From Pseudoduganella violaceinigra DSM 15887 (lineage in GTDB: Bacteria > Pseudomonadota > Gammaproteobacteria > Burkholderiales > Burkholderiaceae_D): DNA of 64,000 nucleotides. The position numbers and the translations under genes are program-made. Under the pieces are notes generated by a model. That model was not told where the DNA came from and searched no databases. It saw only the letters and a list, made by a program, of their open reading frames with translations. The DNA is taken from the NCBI RefSeq assembly GCF_000425385.1, contig NZ_AUDI01000001.1:248001-312000 (forward strand), read 5' to 3'. Shown here piece after piece: positions 17,239 through 26,671 of the stretch; position 1 is the stretch's first letter; every line of letters begins with the position of its first letter.

Positions 17239-18108
17239 ATGATCGAATTCCTGATTGGCGTCGATGGCGGCGGCAGCGGCACCCGCGTACGGTTGGCGCG
17301 CCCCGATGGGCAGTTGCTGGGCGAAGGCCAGGCCGGTCCGTCCGGCCTGCTGCACGGTATCCAACCTGCCTGGGCCGCGGTCGAGGAAGCCATTGGCCGC
17401 GCCTTCGCAGCGGCCGGCGTGGCGCAGCCGGCGCGCGGGCACATCGCGATCGGCCTCGGGCTGGCCGGCGTGCACAATAAACAGTGGGCCGGCAACTTCG
17501 TCGCCGCCAATCCCGGCTTTGCCGCGGTGGCGCTGGAAACCGATGCCTTCACGACGGTGCTGGGCGCCCATGAAGGCCGCGCCGGCGCCATCATCGCGCT
17601 GGGCACGGGCAGCGTGGGCGAAATCCTGCATGCCGACGGCTCCCGCCACGAAGTAGGCGGCTGGGGCTTCCCGGCCGGCGACGAGGCGGGCGGCGCATGG
17701 ATCGGCATGAAAGCCATCAACCATGTGCAGCAGGCGATGGATGGCCGCGTGGCCGGCAGCGCCTTTGCCGATGCCGTGGCCGACGCCTGCGGCGGGGGAC
17801 GCGACCGCATCCAGGTCTGGCTGGCGAACGCCACGCAAACCGCCTACGCCCAGCTGGCGCGCATCGTCCTGCAATACGCCGACAGCGACGCCACCGCACA
17901 CGCCATCCTGCAAGAAGCCGGCCGGCAAGTGGCTTTGATTGCGCATGGCCTGGACCCGAGCGGCACCCTGCCGATCGCCTTATGCGGCGGGCTCGCCGAG
18001 CCTCTGCGCGCCTACCTGCCGCCGGCCCTGCTGCAGCGGATTGTTCCACCCCAGGGCGATTCCGCCGCGGGTGGCCTGCGCCTGATCCAACAACACTTGA
18101 AGGAGTAG
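17239..18108 (+). CDS. nagK: N-acetylglucosamine kinase (BadF/BadG family)
   Basis: The 289-residue sugar kinase carries the phosphate-binding motif GVDGGGSGTRV at residues 7-17 and the GTGSVGE and GWGFPAGDEAGGAW segments of the BadF/BadG/BcrA-type GlcNAc kinases. It would phosphorylate GlcNAc released in the cytoplasm. This fits a transporter that brings sugar in without phosphorylation (an ABC system, not a phosphotransferase system, is encoded downstream). It is the first gene of the operon; the regulator starts 3 bases after its stop. Confidence 0.88.
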   Translation: MIEFLIGVDGGGSGTRVRLARPDGQLLGEGQAGPSGLLHGIQPAWAAVEEAIGRAFAAAGVAQPARGHIAIGLGLAGVHNKQWAGNFVAANPGFAAVALETDAFTTVLGAHEGRAGAIIALGTGSVGEILHADGSRHEVGGWGFPAGDEAGGAWIGMKAINHVQQAMDGRVAGSAFADAVADACGGGRDRIQVWLANATQTAYAQLARIVLQYADSDATAHAILQEAGRQVALIAHGLDPSGTLPIALCGGLAEPLRAYLPPALLQRIVPPQGDSAAGGLRLIQQHLKE

Positions 18109-18111
18109 CCC

Positions 18112-18846
18112 GTGCTATCCCAGTTGAGCGATTTCCGGCCCGACGCCGACAGCGACACCCCTCTGTATATGCAGTTGGCGAACAAGCTGTCCGACGGCAT
18201 TGCCAGCGGGGACTGGCGCGCCAATGAAGCGCTGCCTTCCGAACGCGTGCTGTCGGAAATGCTCACGATCTCGCGGGTGACGGCGCGCAAGGCCATCGAC
18301 ATGCTGTGCGCGCGCGGCATGCTGACGCGCCGCCGCGGCTCCGGCACCTATATCACGCCGAAGCTGGAGCAGCCGCTGTCGCGCCTGACCAGTTTCTCGG
18401 AAGAGCTGCGCCAGCGCGGCTTTACCGCCGGTTCGCGCTGGCTGCAGCGCGAAATCGGCGTGGCGGCGCCGCTGGAACTGCTGTCGCTCGGCCTGTCGCC
18501 GAATATGCCGGTGGCGCGTCTGAAGCGCCTGCGCACCGCCGACGACGTGGTGATGGCGATCGAGACCTCCACCATCCCCGCCATGTATATGCCCGACCCG
18601 GGCACCGTGCACGGCTCGCTGTACGGCTACCTGGAAGCCAACGGCAATGTGCCGACGCGCGCCCTGCAGCACATCCGCGCCATCAATGCCAATGCCGAGC
18701 AGGCCCGCCTGGCGAATATCGCGCCCGGCACCGCCATGCTGCACATCACGCGCGTGAGCTACCTGGAAACCGGCGCGGCGGTGGAACTGACCCACTCCTA
18801 CTGCCGGAGTGACTATTATGAATTCGTAGCGGAGTCGCGCCGATGA
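18112..18846 (+). CDS. nagR: GntR-family regulator (HutC/NagR-type, UTRA domain)
   Basis: The 244-residue protein has a GntR winged helix (about residues 15-80; ALPSERVLSEMLTISRVTAR and RRGSGTYI) and a UTRA ligand domain (about 90-235). NagR-type members bind GlcN-6-P or GlcNAc-6-P and release operators. It starts with GTG at 18112 and overlaps nagA by 4 bases (ATGA). Its position inside the operon implies autoregulation, probably through the half sites around the promoter. Confidence 0.88.
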   Translation: MLSQLSDFRPDADSDTPLYMQLANKLSDGIASGDWRANEALPSERVLSEMLTISRVTARKAIDMLCARGMLTRRRGSGTYITPKLEQPLSRLTSFSEELRQRGFTAGSRWLQREIGVAAPLELLSLGLSPNMPVARLKRLRTADDVVMAIETSTIPAMYMPDPGTVHGSLYGYLEANGNVPTRALQHIRAINANAEQARLANIAPGTAMLHITRVSYLETGAAVELTHSYCRSDYYEFVAESRR

Positions 18847-19955
18847 ACGAGGCAATCAAGGGCAATATCCTGACACCGTCCGGCTGGCTGAACGGAACGA
18901 TTTCCTTCGGCGAGCGGATCGCCGGCATCGCAGGCGCCAGCGCCGATCCGGGCGCCAACGCCGACGACTATATCCTGCCCGGTTTCATCGACCTGCATGT
19001 GCATGGCGGCGCCGGCAAGGACGTGATGGAAGGCGGCGGCGCGGTGCATGCGATTGCCGCCATCCACGCGCGCCACGGCACCACGTCGATGCTGGCCACC
19101 ACCATGACCGCCCCGCCGGAAGACATCGACCTGGCGCTGACCGCGATCGGCAAAGCGGTGCGCCAGCGCGGCAAGGGCGAGGCGCGCGTCTTGGGCGCCC
19201 ACCTGGAAGGCCCCTACATCAACAGCGGCAAACTGGGCGCGCAGCCGAATTTCGCGCGCGCCGCCACCATTGAAGAAGTACACCGCCTGGAAAAGCTGGC
19301 GCCGATGCGCGTGATCACGGTCGCGCCCGAAATCTCCGGCCACCTGGAGCTGGTGCGCGACCTGGCCGACCACGGCGTGCGGGTGCAGATCGGCCACACC
19401 TTGGGCTCCTACGAGGAAGGCGTGGCGGCGCTGGACCATGGCGCCAGCGGTTTCACCCATTTGTTCAACGCCATGAGCGGCCTGCACCACCGCGAGCCAG
19501 GCATGGTGGGCGCCGCGCTGGCGCACGCCGAATTCGCCGAGCTGATTCCCGACCTGCTGCACGTTCATCCGGGCGCGATCAAGGGCGCGCTGCGCGCCAT
19601 CCCGCGCCTGTATTGCGTCACCGATTCCACGGCCGCCACCGGCATGCCGGACGGCGAATACATGCTGGGCCGCCACATCGTCCACAAATGCATGGGCGGC
19701 GTGCGCCTGCCCGACGGTACGCTGGCCGGTTCCACGCTGACGCTGGACCAGGCCTTGCGCAACCTGGTCGGGCTGGGCCTGAGCCTGGCCGACGCCTCCA
19801 AACGAGTTTCCACCAATGCGGCCGACTATCTCGGCCTGCAGGAACGCGGCCGCCTTGAGCGCGGCGCGTACGCCGACCTGGTCGTGATGGACCGGGACCT
19901 GAAACTGAAAGCCGTTTATATCGAAGGAGAACGTTGTGACCTCAATGATGCTTAA
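18843..19955 (+). CDS. nagA: N-acetylglucosamine-6-phosphate deacetylase
   Basis: The 370-residue amidohydrolase converts GlcNAc-6-P to GlcN-6-P. The metal-binding HxH motif is in LHVHGG (residues 51-56). The HLEGPYIN segment supplies the conserved glutamate, and the catalytic aspartate is in CVTDSTAATGMPDGEY. Length is typical. It overlaps both neighbours, showing tight translational coupling. Confidence 0.95.
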   Translation: MNEAIKGNILTPSGWLNGTISFGERIAGIAGASADPGANADDYILPGFIDLHVHGGAGKDVMEGGGAVHAIAAIHARHGTTSMLATTMTAPPEDIDLALTAIGKAVRQRGKGEARVLGAHLEGPYINSGKLGAQPNFARAATIEEVHRLEKLAPMRVITVAPEISGHLELVRDLADHGVRVQIGHTLGSYEEGVAALDHGASGFTHLFNAMSGLHHREPGMVGAALAHAEFAELIPDLLHVHPGAIKGALRAIPRLYCVTDSTAATGMPDGEYMLGRHIVHKCMGGVRLPDGTLAGSTLTLDQALRNLVGLGLSLADASKRVSTNAADYLGLQERGRLERGAYADLVVMDRDLKLKAVYIEGERCDLNDA

Positions 19956-20958
19956 AGAAGCCCTGTCCGCCGCCGACTGCGTGCAACAGCAGTTGGCGAA
20001 CGACGCCGACCGCTACGCGGAACTGGGCCGAAAACTGAGGAGCACACCGTTCAACTCCGCGCTGACCGTGGCGCGCGGCAGCTCGGACCACGCCTGCAAC
20101 TACATCGCCTACCTGATCATGTCGCGCCTGGGCCGCGTGGTCGCCTCGCTGCCGATGTCGCTGGTGACGCTGCACAAATCGCCGCTGATCACGCGCGACA
20201 CGCTGGTGGTGTCGGTCTCGCAGTCGGGCCAGAGCCCGGACGTGGTCGAACCGATCCGCTATTTCCGCGACGGCGGCGCCACCACCGTGGCCCTGGTCAA
20301 CGATGCCGACTCGCCGCTGGCGCACAGCGCCGAATGGGCGATGCCGCTGCGCGCGGGCAAAGAGCAAAGCGTGGCCGCCACCAAGAGCTTCATCACCTCC
20401 CTGGTCGCCGGCGCGCGGCTGGTGGCCCACTGGCAGAACGATCCCGAACTGCTGGAAGGCCTGGCCGCCCTGCCGGAAGCGCTGCGCACCGCCTGCAATG
20501 TGGACTGGTCGCCGGCGATCGAAGTGCTGGCGCCGGCCCGCAACATCATGGTGGTGGGACGCGGCATCAGCTTCCCCGTGGCGCTGGAAGCTTCGCTGAA
20601 ATTCAAGGAAACCTCGGCGCTGCAGGCGGAAGCCTTCTCCGGCGCGGAAATCAAGCACGGCCCGATGGCGCTGATCGAAGAAGGCTATCCGCTGCTGATC
20701 TTCGCGACGCGCGGCCCGACCCAGGCCGGCCTGCTGGCGTTGGCGGAAGAGATGCGCGGCCGCGGCGCGCGCGTCCTGCTGGCGGCGCCCGAAGACGTGG
20801 CCGAGCGCGACCTGACCTTGCCGGTCGCCGCCACGCCGGACCTCGACCCGATCGTGGCAATCCAGGCCTTCTACGTGATGGCGGCCAAGCTGTCCGCAGC
20901 GCGCGGACTGGATCCGGACCGCCCGCGCCACCTGAACAAAGTCACCAAGACCCACTGA
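19936..20958 (+). CDS. nagB2: SIS-domain glucosamine-6-phosphate deaminase (NagB-II type)
   Basis: The 340-residue protein has two SIS domains (VARGSSDHACNYIAYLI and VVGRGISFPVALEASLKFKE) and lacks the glutaminase domain of GlmS. This is the pattern of NagB-II deaminases, which make fructose-6-phosphate and ammonia. GTG at 19936 with GGAGA five bases upstream is the likely start; it overlaps the nagA end by 20 bases. It completes the GlcNAc pathway after NagK and NagA. Confidence 0.9.
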   Translation: MTSMMLKEALSAADCVQQQLANDADRYAELGRKLRSTPFNSALTVARGSSDHACNYIAYLIMSRLGRVVASLPMSLVTLHKSPLITRDTLVVSVSQSGQSPDVVEPIRYFRDGGATTVALVNDADSPLAHSAEWAMPLRAGKEQSVAATKSFITSLVAGARLVAHWQNDPELLEGLAALPEALRTACNVDWSPAIEVLAPARNIMVVGRGISFPVALEASLKFKETSALQAEAFSGAEIKHGPMALIEEGYPLLIFATRGPTQAGLLALAEEMRGRGARVLLAAPEDVAERDLTLPVAATPDLDPIVAIQAFYVMAAKLSAARGLDPDRPRHLNKVTKTH

Positions 20959-20977
20959 TCCCCGCGCGCGGCCATCG

Positions 20978-22249
20978 ATGAAGAACAGTCTACTGCTTGC
21001 TGCATTGATGGCCTGGGCCGGCGCCGCGCTTGCAGCGCCGGCGCAGAAGATCGAGTTCTGGACCTTCAGCATGAAGCCGCGCTTCACGCCCTACTTCGAA
21101 GACGTGGTGAAACGCTATGAAGCCGCCAATCCCGGCGTAAAGCTCGAATGGGTCGACTTCCCCTGGGACATCATCCAAACCAAGCTGGTGACGCGCATCG
21201 TGGCCGGCAAGCCGCCGGCGCTGGTCAACCTGAATGTCCCCTGGGCCGAGGAATTCGCGCGCGACGGCTTGCTGACGCCGGTCGACGCCATGCTGGGCGA
21301 CGAACGCGCGCGCTACCTGCCGAGCGCACTGCTAGACCTGACCTTCGCCAGCAAGACCTACGGCTTCCCTATGTACAGCAATGTCGCGGTGATCGCATAC
21401 AACCGCGACATATTCCGGGCCGCCGGCATCGAGCGCGCACCGCGCACCTTCGACGAACAATTGGCGTACGCGCGCCAGATCGCCCTGCGCACGGGCAAGG
21501 CGGGCCTCTGCCCCGCCCTATCGAAAATCGACGGCCTGATGCTGCAGCAAGGCTTGCCGGTGCTGTCCGGCGGCCGCGCCGTGTTTAACTCGCCCGCCCA
21601 CGTGGCGCTCATACGCAAGCTGGCCGATACCTACCGCGCCGGTGGGCTATTGAAGGATGGCCTATTCGCCGAAGATAACTTCCCTCCGGCCGTGGAAGCC
21701 TACAAGAGCGGGCGCCTTGGCATGCTGTTGGCGCCACCGACAGCGCTGAAGCGCATCCAGGCCGACGCCCGCGATGTGTACGCGCTCACCGAAGTGGCTC
21801 CCGCACCGCTGGGGCCGACCGGGATCGCGGACGGTGGATGGCTGATCCACTTCGGGGTGCCGGCGCGCGTGCCTGCAGCCGAATTACCGGGCATTGGCAA
21901 GTTTGCACGCTTCCTCACCAGCGACGCCAACCAGCTGGAATTTGCGCGCCAGGCCAGCGTATTCCCCGCTTCCGCGCAGGCGGCCAACGATCCATTCTTC
22001 ACCGCCGTACCGCCGCATGCCGGCGCGGCAGAACAAGCTGTTGCAGCAGGCGCAGTATCGATGCCCCACTCGCGCACCATGTACGTGGCCGGCGTGGAAG
22101 ACTACGACGAACTGCGCCGCGCGCTGGTTAAAGCCGTGGAAGCGGGCGTCACCGGCCGCCAGGACATCCAGCAGGCACTGGACGCTGCCGTAGCGATCTG
22201 GAACCGCAAATTAAAGCCGGGCGTTCTCCATGCAAGGGTGGCGCCGTGA
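20978..22249 (+). CDS. ABC sugar transporter, periplasmic binding protein
   Basis: The 423-residue protein has a signal peptide (MKNSLLLAALMAWAGAALA) and the family 1 extracellular solute-binding pattern (KIEFWTFSMKPRFTPYFEDV, FPMYSNVAVIAYNRDIFRAAG). Context implies GlcNAc or chitobiose as the ligand. It overlaps the first permease by 4 bases. Confidence 0.9.
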   Translation: MKNSLLLAALMAWAGAALAAPAQKIEFWTFSMKPRFTPYFEDVVKRYEAANPGVKLEWVDFPWDIIQTKLVTRIVAGKPPALVNLNVPWAEEFARDGLLTPVDAMLGDERARYLPSALLDLTFASKTYGFPMYSNVAVIAYNRDIFRAAGIERAPRTFDEQLAYARQIALRTGKAGLCPALSKIDGLMLQQGLPVLSGGRAVFNSPAHVALIRKLADTYRAGGLLKDGLFAEDNFPPAVEAYKSGRLGMLLAPPTALKRIQADARDVYALTEVAPAPLGPTGIADGGWLIHFGVPARVPAAELPGIGKFARFLTSDANQLEFARQASVFPASAQAANDPFFTAVPPHAGAAEQAVAAGAVSMPHSRTMYVAGVEDYDELRRALVKAVEAGVTGRQDIQQALDAAVAIWNRKLKPGVLHARVAP

Positions 22250-23085
22250 ACCGCTCGGTGGCGGCCTGGCTGTTCCTTGCGCCGGCGCTGGCGCTGCTGG
22301 CGGTTTTCGCGTTCTGGCCTGTGCTGTTTGGATCGGCCCTGGCTTTTACCGATTTCTCCCTGGTGCGGCCCTTGCATTGGGTCGGCTTCGATAATTTCCG
22401 CTACATCTTCAATAACGAGATGTTCGTGACCGGGCTGAAAAATTCGCTGGTCTTCCTGCTGATCGTGCCCTGCGTGCAGCTTGGGGCCATTGCGCTGGCG
22501 GTGCTGGTCAATCACCAGCTGCCAGGAATCAGCTTGTTCCGTGCCGCGTATTATGTGCCGGTGGTGACGACTGTTTCCGTGGTCGGCATCATGTGGGGCT
22601 TCATGTTCCACGAACAGGGGGCCCTGAATTACATCCTGGGCACCCACATCGGCTGGCTGCAGGACGATAGCTTTGCACTTGCCGCCATCATGTTCGTGAC
22701 GCTGTGGCGCGGGCTTGGCTGGTATATGGTGATGTATCTGGCAGCGCTGCAATCGGTGCCGCAGGAGATGCAGGAGGCGGCGATCCTCGACGGCGCCAGC
22801 CGCTGGCAGCGTTTCTGGCACATCACCGTGCCCATGCTGCGCCCAACGATCATGGTGTGCACCATCTTGTCCGTACTGGGCGCTTTGAAGGCTTACCAGG
22901 AAGTGGATGTGCTGACGCAGGGCGGCCCGATGAATTCCACGTTCACGGCCCTGTATTACGCCTACGACCAGGGCCTGAAACACCTGAAGCTGCCGCGCGC
23001 GCTGGCTGCCAGCTTTGTGGTTTCCTTGATCTGCATCGGCATCGCCCTGCTTTGCCTGCGCTACCTGAAGCCGAAGCACCGATGA
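22246..23085 (+). CDS. ABC sugar transporter permease 1 (MalF-type)
   Basis: The 279-residue protein has six predicted membrane helices and the EAA loop EAAILDGASRWQRFWHITVP, which contacts the ATPase. It starts with GTG at 22246, overlapping the preceding gene, and its own end overlaps permease 2 by 4 bases. Confidence 0.93.
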   Translation: MNRSVAAWLFLAPALALLAVFAFWPVLFGSALAFTDFSLVRPLHWVGFDNFRYIFNNEMFVTGLKNSLVFLLIVPCVQLGAIALAVLVNHQLPGISLFRAAYYVPVVTTVSVVGIMWGFMFHEQGALNYILGTHIGWLQDDSFALAAIMFVTLWRGLGWYMVMYLAALQSVPQEMQEAAILDGASRWQRFWHITVPMLRPTIMVCTILSVLGALKAYQEVDVLTQGGPMNSTFTALYYAYDQGLKHLKLPRALAASFVVSLICIGIALLCLRYLKPKHR

Positions 23086-23885
23086 AGAAGGCCGTCCACT
23101 ACCTGCTGCTGGCGGCCATCGCGCTGCTGTGCATCTTTCCCTTCTGGTGGACGCTGGTGACGGCGCTCTCCACCGAGGGCAATATCTTCGCCTTCCCGCC
23201 CACATTCTGGCCAAAACAGCCTTCGCTGGAGAATTTCGCGGAAGTGTTCCGCGTTATCCCGATCTGGTCCTTCCTAAAGAACTCGATCCTGATCACGCTG
23301 ATTACCGTGTTCTGGAAGCTGGTGCTGTGCTCCATGGCGGCCTATCCCCTGGCGCGCCTGCATTTCAAGGGCCGGAGGCTGGTCTTTGGCCTGATTGTTG
23401 CGACCATGGTGCTGCCGTCCGAAGTCAACTTCCTGGTCAACTTCATCACGGTGACGGAATTGAGCCTGGTCGATACCTATTCTGGTGTGATTCTGCCGAA
23501 CGTGGTGAACGCCGTGGCCATCCTGCTGCTGAAGCAGGCGTTCGAAGAGGTACCGCAGGACCTGGTCGATGCCGCCCGTGTCGACGGCGCTTCCGAGTGG
23601 GTCATCTTCAGCAGGATCATGCTGCCGCTGATTGCGCCCTGGCTCGCCACCGTCGGCATCCTGACGGCCGTCGAGGCATGGAATGAATACATCTGGCCGT
23701 CGATCGTCATGAGCAAGCCGGACGAATTCCCGCTGTCGGTGGGCGTGCTGTATTTGCGCGGCACCTTCGGCAGCAGCACCCGCGTGATCGCGGCGGGCAC
23801 TATCATCACCATCGTGCCGACTTTGGCGGCCTTCCTTTTTACCCAACGTTATTTCATGCGCGGCATGGACGGAGCAGTTAAATGA
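23082..23885 (+). CDS. ABC sugar transporter permease 2 (MalG-type)
   Basis: The 267-residue partner permease has the EAA loop DAARVDGASEWVIFSRIMLP and the usual six helices, with a C-terminal RGMDGAVK tail. The ATG at 23082 overlaps the stop of permease 1; an in-frame upstream extension has no membrane character and is rejected. Its end overlaps the hexosaminidase start by 4 bases. Confidence 0.93.
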   Translation: MKKAVHYLLLAAIALLCIFPFWWTLVTALSTEGNIFAFPPTFWPKQPSLENFAEVFRVIPIWSFLKNSILITLITVFWKLVLCSMAAYPLARLHFKGRRLVFGLIVATMVLPSEVNFLVNFITVTELSLVDTYSGVILPNVVNAVAILLLKQAFEEVPQDLVDAARVDGASEWVIFSRIMLPLIAPWLATVGILTAVEAWNEYIWPSIVMSKPDEFPLSVGVLYLRGTFGSSTRVIAAGTIITIVPTLAAFLFTQRYFMRGMDGAVK

Positions 23886-25369
23886 GCACACAAAAACTAC
23901 GAAAAATCGCGGGACAACTGATCATGATCCGCTTCCCCGGCACGGTACTGGAGCAGGCGACCGCCGATTTCATCCGCGCAAACGGCATCCGCGGCGTTTG
24001 CCTGTTCCGCGGGAACATGAGCGACTCCGCCCAGCTGGCCAAGCTGACCGCCGACCTGCGCGAGGCGATGGGGCCGAATTCCCTGATCGCCATCGACCAG
24101 GAAGGCGGCGCCGTGGTGCGTTCGACCTGGGTGCCGGCGCCGCCCGCCGCCATGGGCTTGGGCGCAGCCGACGATACCGACCTGGCCTACCGCACCGGCG
24201 CCGCCGTGGCGCGCGCTGCGAAGTCGCTGGGCTTCAACTGGAACTTCGCGCCGGTGCTGGACTTGAACAACAATCCACACAATCCGGTGATCGCCGAGCG
24301 CTCCTTCGGCGCGGAACCGACGCGCGCGGTGGAGCTGGCGATGGCGTGGATGGCCGGCAGCCATGCCGAAGGCGTGGCCTGCTGCGTGAAGCACTTCCCC
24401 GGCCACGGCGACACGCACGTCGACTCGCACCGCGACCTGCCGACCGTCGACAAGGCCCTGCCCGAGCTGGATGAACTGGAACTGGCGCCCTTCCGCGCCG
24501 CCGCGCCGGTGGCGCCAGCCATGATGACGGCCCACATCGTCTACCCGGCCATCGATCCCGACAATCCGGCCACCATGTCGCCCGCCATCCTGGACGGCAT
24601 CTTGCGCAAGCAGTGGAACTACCAGGGTGTCATCATCACCGACGGCATGGACATGCATGCCATCGCCGGCCGCTATGGCGTGGGCAATGCCGCCGTGCGC
24701 GCACTGCTGGCCGGCGCCGACATGGTGATGGCGCTCGGGACCACCGAAACCCAGGAGGAAACCCTTGACGCCATCGCCGCCGCCCTGGCCGATGGCTCTC
24801 TGTCGCAAGCTGCCGTCGACGAACGCCTGGCCCGCCTGAACGCGCTGGCGCAGGCTTACCCTTGCCAGCAGCGCTCCTACAAAGAGGACGCCGCCGACCG
24901 CGTCATCATGGCGGAGGGCTGGCGCCGCGCCCTGACCGCGCGCGGCAATCCGCAGCGCCCGGCGCCGGGCAGCAAGCTGCGCCTCGTCGTGCGTCAGGAC
25001 GTCGTGAGCGACGGCGTCTCGGAAGCGGGCGTGCCGGCGGCCAGCGTGGCCGCCTCGCTGGGCAAGCTGTTCGACGTGGAGCTGGTCACCTTCGCCGATG
25101 CCAACAACTTCGACTGGTCGTCACTGCCGCAGGATGGCCGCTTTACCGTGCTGGCCTCGACCTCGCGCCTGCGCTACGGCGACAACGCCCGCAACAACTG
25201 GACGCCGGACCTGCACCTGGCGCTGTGGAATCCCTACCAGGCGCTGGACATCCAGTCCCCGGCCCTGATGACCTACGGCTTCGCAGCGCCAGCGCTGGAA
25301 GCCATCAACGCCTGGCTGTCGGGCGAACTGGAAGCCACCGGCCGCTGCCCGGTTCCCGGCTTCGCATAA
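23882..25369 (+). CDS. nagZ: GH3 beta-N-acetylhexosaminidase, NagZ-like with C-terminal extension
   Basis: The 495-residue cytoplasmic enzyme has the GH3 NagZ loop KHFPGHGDTHVDSHRDLP (about residues 168-185) with its catalytic Asp-His dyad, and the nucleophile aspartate in TDGMDMHAI near residue 253. NagZ is usually near 340 residues; the extra 150 residues here resemble the C-terminal domain of larger GH3 enzymes. No signal peptide is present. In this operon it should release GlcNAc from imported chitooligosaccharides, and perhaps from muropeptides. Confidence 0.88.
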   Translation: MSTQKLRKIAGQLIMIRFPGTVLEQATADFIRANGIRGVCLFRGNMSDSAQLAKLTADLREAMGPNSLIAIDQEGGAVVRSTWVPAPPAAMGLGAADDTDLAYRTGAAVARAAKSLGFNWNFAPVLDLNNNPHNPVIAERSFGAEPTRAVELAMAWMAGSHAEGVACCVKHFPGHGDTHVDSHRDLPTVDKALPELDELELAPFRAAAPVAPAMMTAHIVYPAIDPDNPATMSPAILDGILRKQWNYQGVIITDGMDMHAIAGRYGVGNAAVRALLAGADMVMALGTTETQEETLDAIAAALADGSLSQAAVDERLARLNALAQAYPCQQRSYKEDAADRVIMAEGWRRALTARGNPQRPAPGSKLRLVVRQDVVSDGVSEAGVPAASVAASLGKLFDVELVTFADANNFDWSSLPQDGRFTVLASTSRLRYGDNARNNWTPDLHLALWNPYQALDIQSPALMTYGFAAPALEAINAWLSGELEATGRCPVPGFA

Positions 25370-25378
25370 GGAGACAAG

Positions 25379-26668
25379 ATGGACGCTGCACGCCAAAACC
25401 CGCTGAAGTGGATTCCCACGCTGTACCTGGCGCAGGGCCTGCCCTACTTCGCCATCGCCCTCGTCTTCGGCCAGATGATGAAGAGCATGAACATGTCGAA
25501 CGCGGAAATCAGCCACTGGCTGGCCTTCCTCGGCGGCGCCTGGATTTTCAAACCCTTGTGGAGTCCCTTCCTGGAGCTGGCGCCCAGCAAGAAGCTGGTC
25601 GTGGTCAGCTTGCAGCTGTTCGGCGGCGTGTGCCTTGGACTGGTGGCACTGGCACTGCAATTCCCATTCTGGCTCAGCGCCAGCATTGGCGTGCTGTTCC
25701 TGGTGTCGATCGCTTCGGCGACGCACGACATTTCCTGCGATGGCCTGTACATCGCCAGCTTGGACAAGAAGGCGCAAGCGCAGTACGCCGGCTGGACCGG
25801 CACCTTCTTCAACGCCGGGCGCTTCCTGGCGCAGGGCGGTCTGCTGATGCTGGCCGGCTACCTGGAAAAGACCCAAGGTGTCACTTCCGCCTGGACCGTC
25901 ATCTTCGGCATCCTGGGCCTGACCATGTGCGCACTGGGCGCGTATAACTTCTGGGCCTTGCCGCTCAGTCCCAATGCGCGCAAGGATGACCACACCGTCG
26001 CCGGCGTGGCACGCACACTGCTGGAAGTGATCGGCGACTACTTCCGCAAGCCCGGCATCCTGGTCTCGATCCTGTTCATCATCCTGTTCCGCGCCGGCGA
26101 AGCCCAGGTGCAGACCATCGGCCCGCTGTTCCTGCGCGAAGCGCGCGAAGCCGGCGGCCTTGGCCTGAGCACCGCCGAAGTGGGTGCCGTCTATGGCACC
26201 AGCGGCACCATCGCCTTCATCATCGGCTCCATCGCCGGCGGCTACTTCACCTCCTGGCTAAGCCTGCGCCGCGCGATGCTGTTCCTGATCCTGGCAGTGA
26301 ACCTGCCCAACCTGGTGTTCTATTACCTGTCGCACGCACTGCCGACCGACCTGACCTTGATCGGCATCGCCCTGAGCGTGGAAATGTTCGGCTACGGCTT
26401 CGGCTTCGTCGGCGTGATCCTGTACATGATGCAGGTGGTGGCGCCGGGTAAATACACGACCGCGCACTACGCCTTCTCGACCGGGGTGATGCAGGGCGGC
26501 TTCGTGCTGTTCCGCTGGATCAGCGGCGACATCCAGATGGCGCTGGGCTACAAGAACTTCTTCCTTTGGGTGCTGGTTGCCGCGATTCCGGTCACCATCC
26601 TGTCGCAGTTCATCCCGATGGAATCGCGCGAAAAAAGCGAAGCCGAAGCCGTGCCCGAGGCAGCCTGA
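25379..26668 (+). CDS. MFS transporter, AmpG-like
   Basis: The 429-residue protein has about 12 membrane helices and the AmpG-like start LYLAQGLPYFAIA followed by SNAEISHWLAFLGGAWIFKP and SATHDISCDGLYIASL. AmpG imports GlcNAc-anhydromuramyl peptides; relatives in GlcNAc operons of other Proteobacteria are thought to carry amino sugars. It starts at an ATG 10 bases after the hexosaminidase, with AAGGAGA before it. Substrate is inferred only from the neighbours. Confidence 0.8.
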   Translation: MDAARQNPLKWIPTLYLAQGLPYFAIALVFGQMMKSMNMSNAEISHWLAFLGGAWIFKPLWSPFLELAPSKKLVVVSLQLFGGVCLGLVALALQFPFWLSASIGVLFLVSIASATHDISCDGLYIASLDKKAQAQYAGWTGTFFNAGRFLAQGGLLMLAGYLEKTQGVTSAWTVIFGILGLTMCALGAYNFWALPLSPNARKDDHTVAGVARTLLEVIGDYFRKPGILVSILFIILFRAGEAQVQTIGPLFLREAREAGGLGLSTAEVGAVYGTSGTIAFIIGSIAGGYFTSWLSLRRAMLFLILAVNLPNLVFYYLSHALPTDLTLIGIALSVEMFGYGFGFVGVILYMMQVVAPGKYTTAHYAFSTGVMQGGFVLFRWISGDIQMALGYKNFFLWVLVAAIPVTILSQFIPMESREKSEAEAVPEAA

Positions 26669-26671
26669 TTC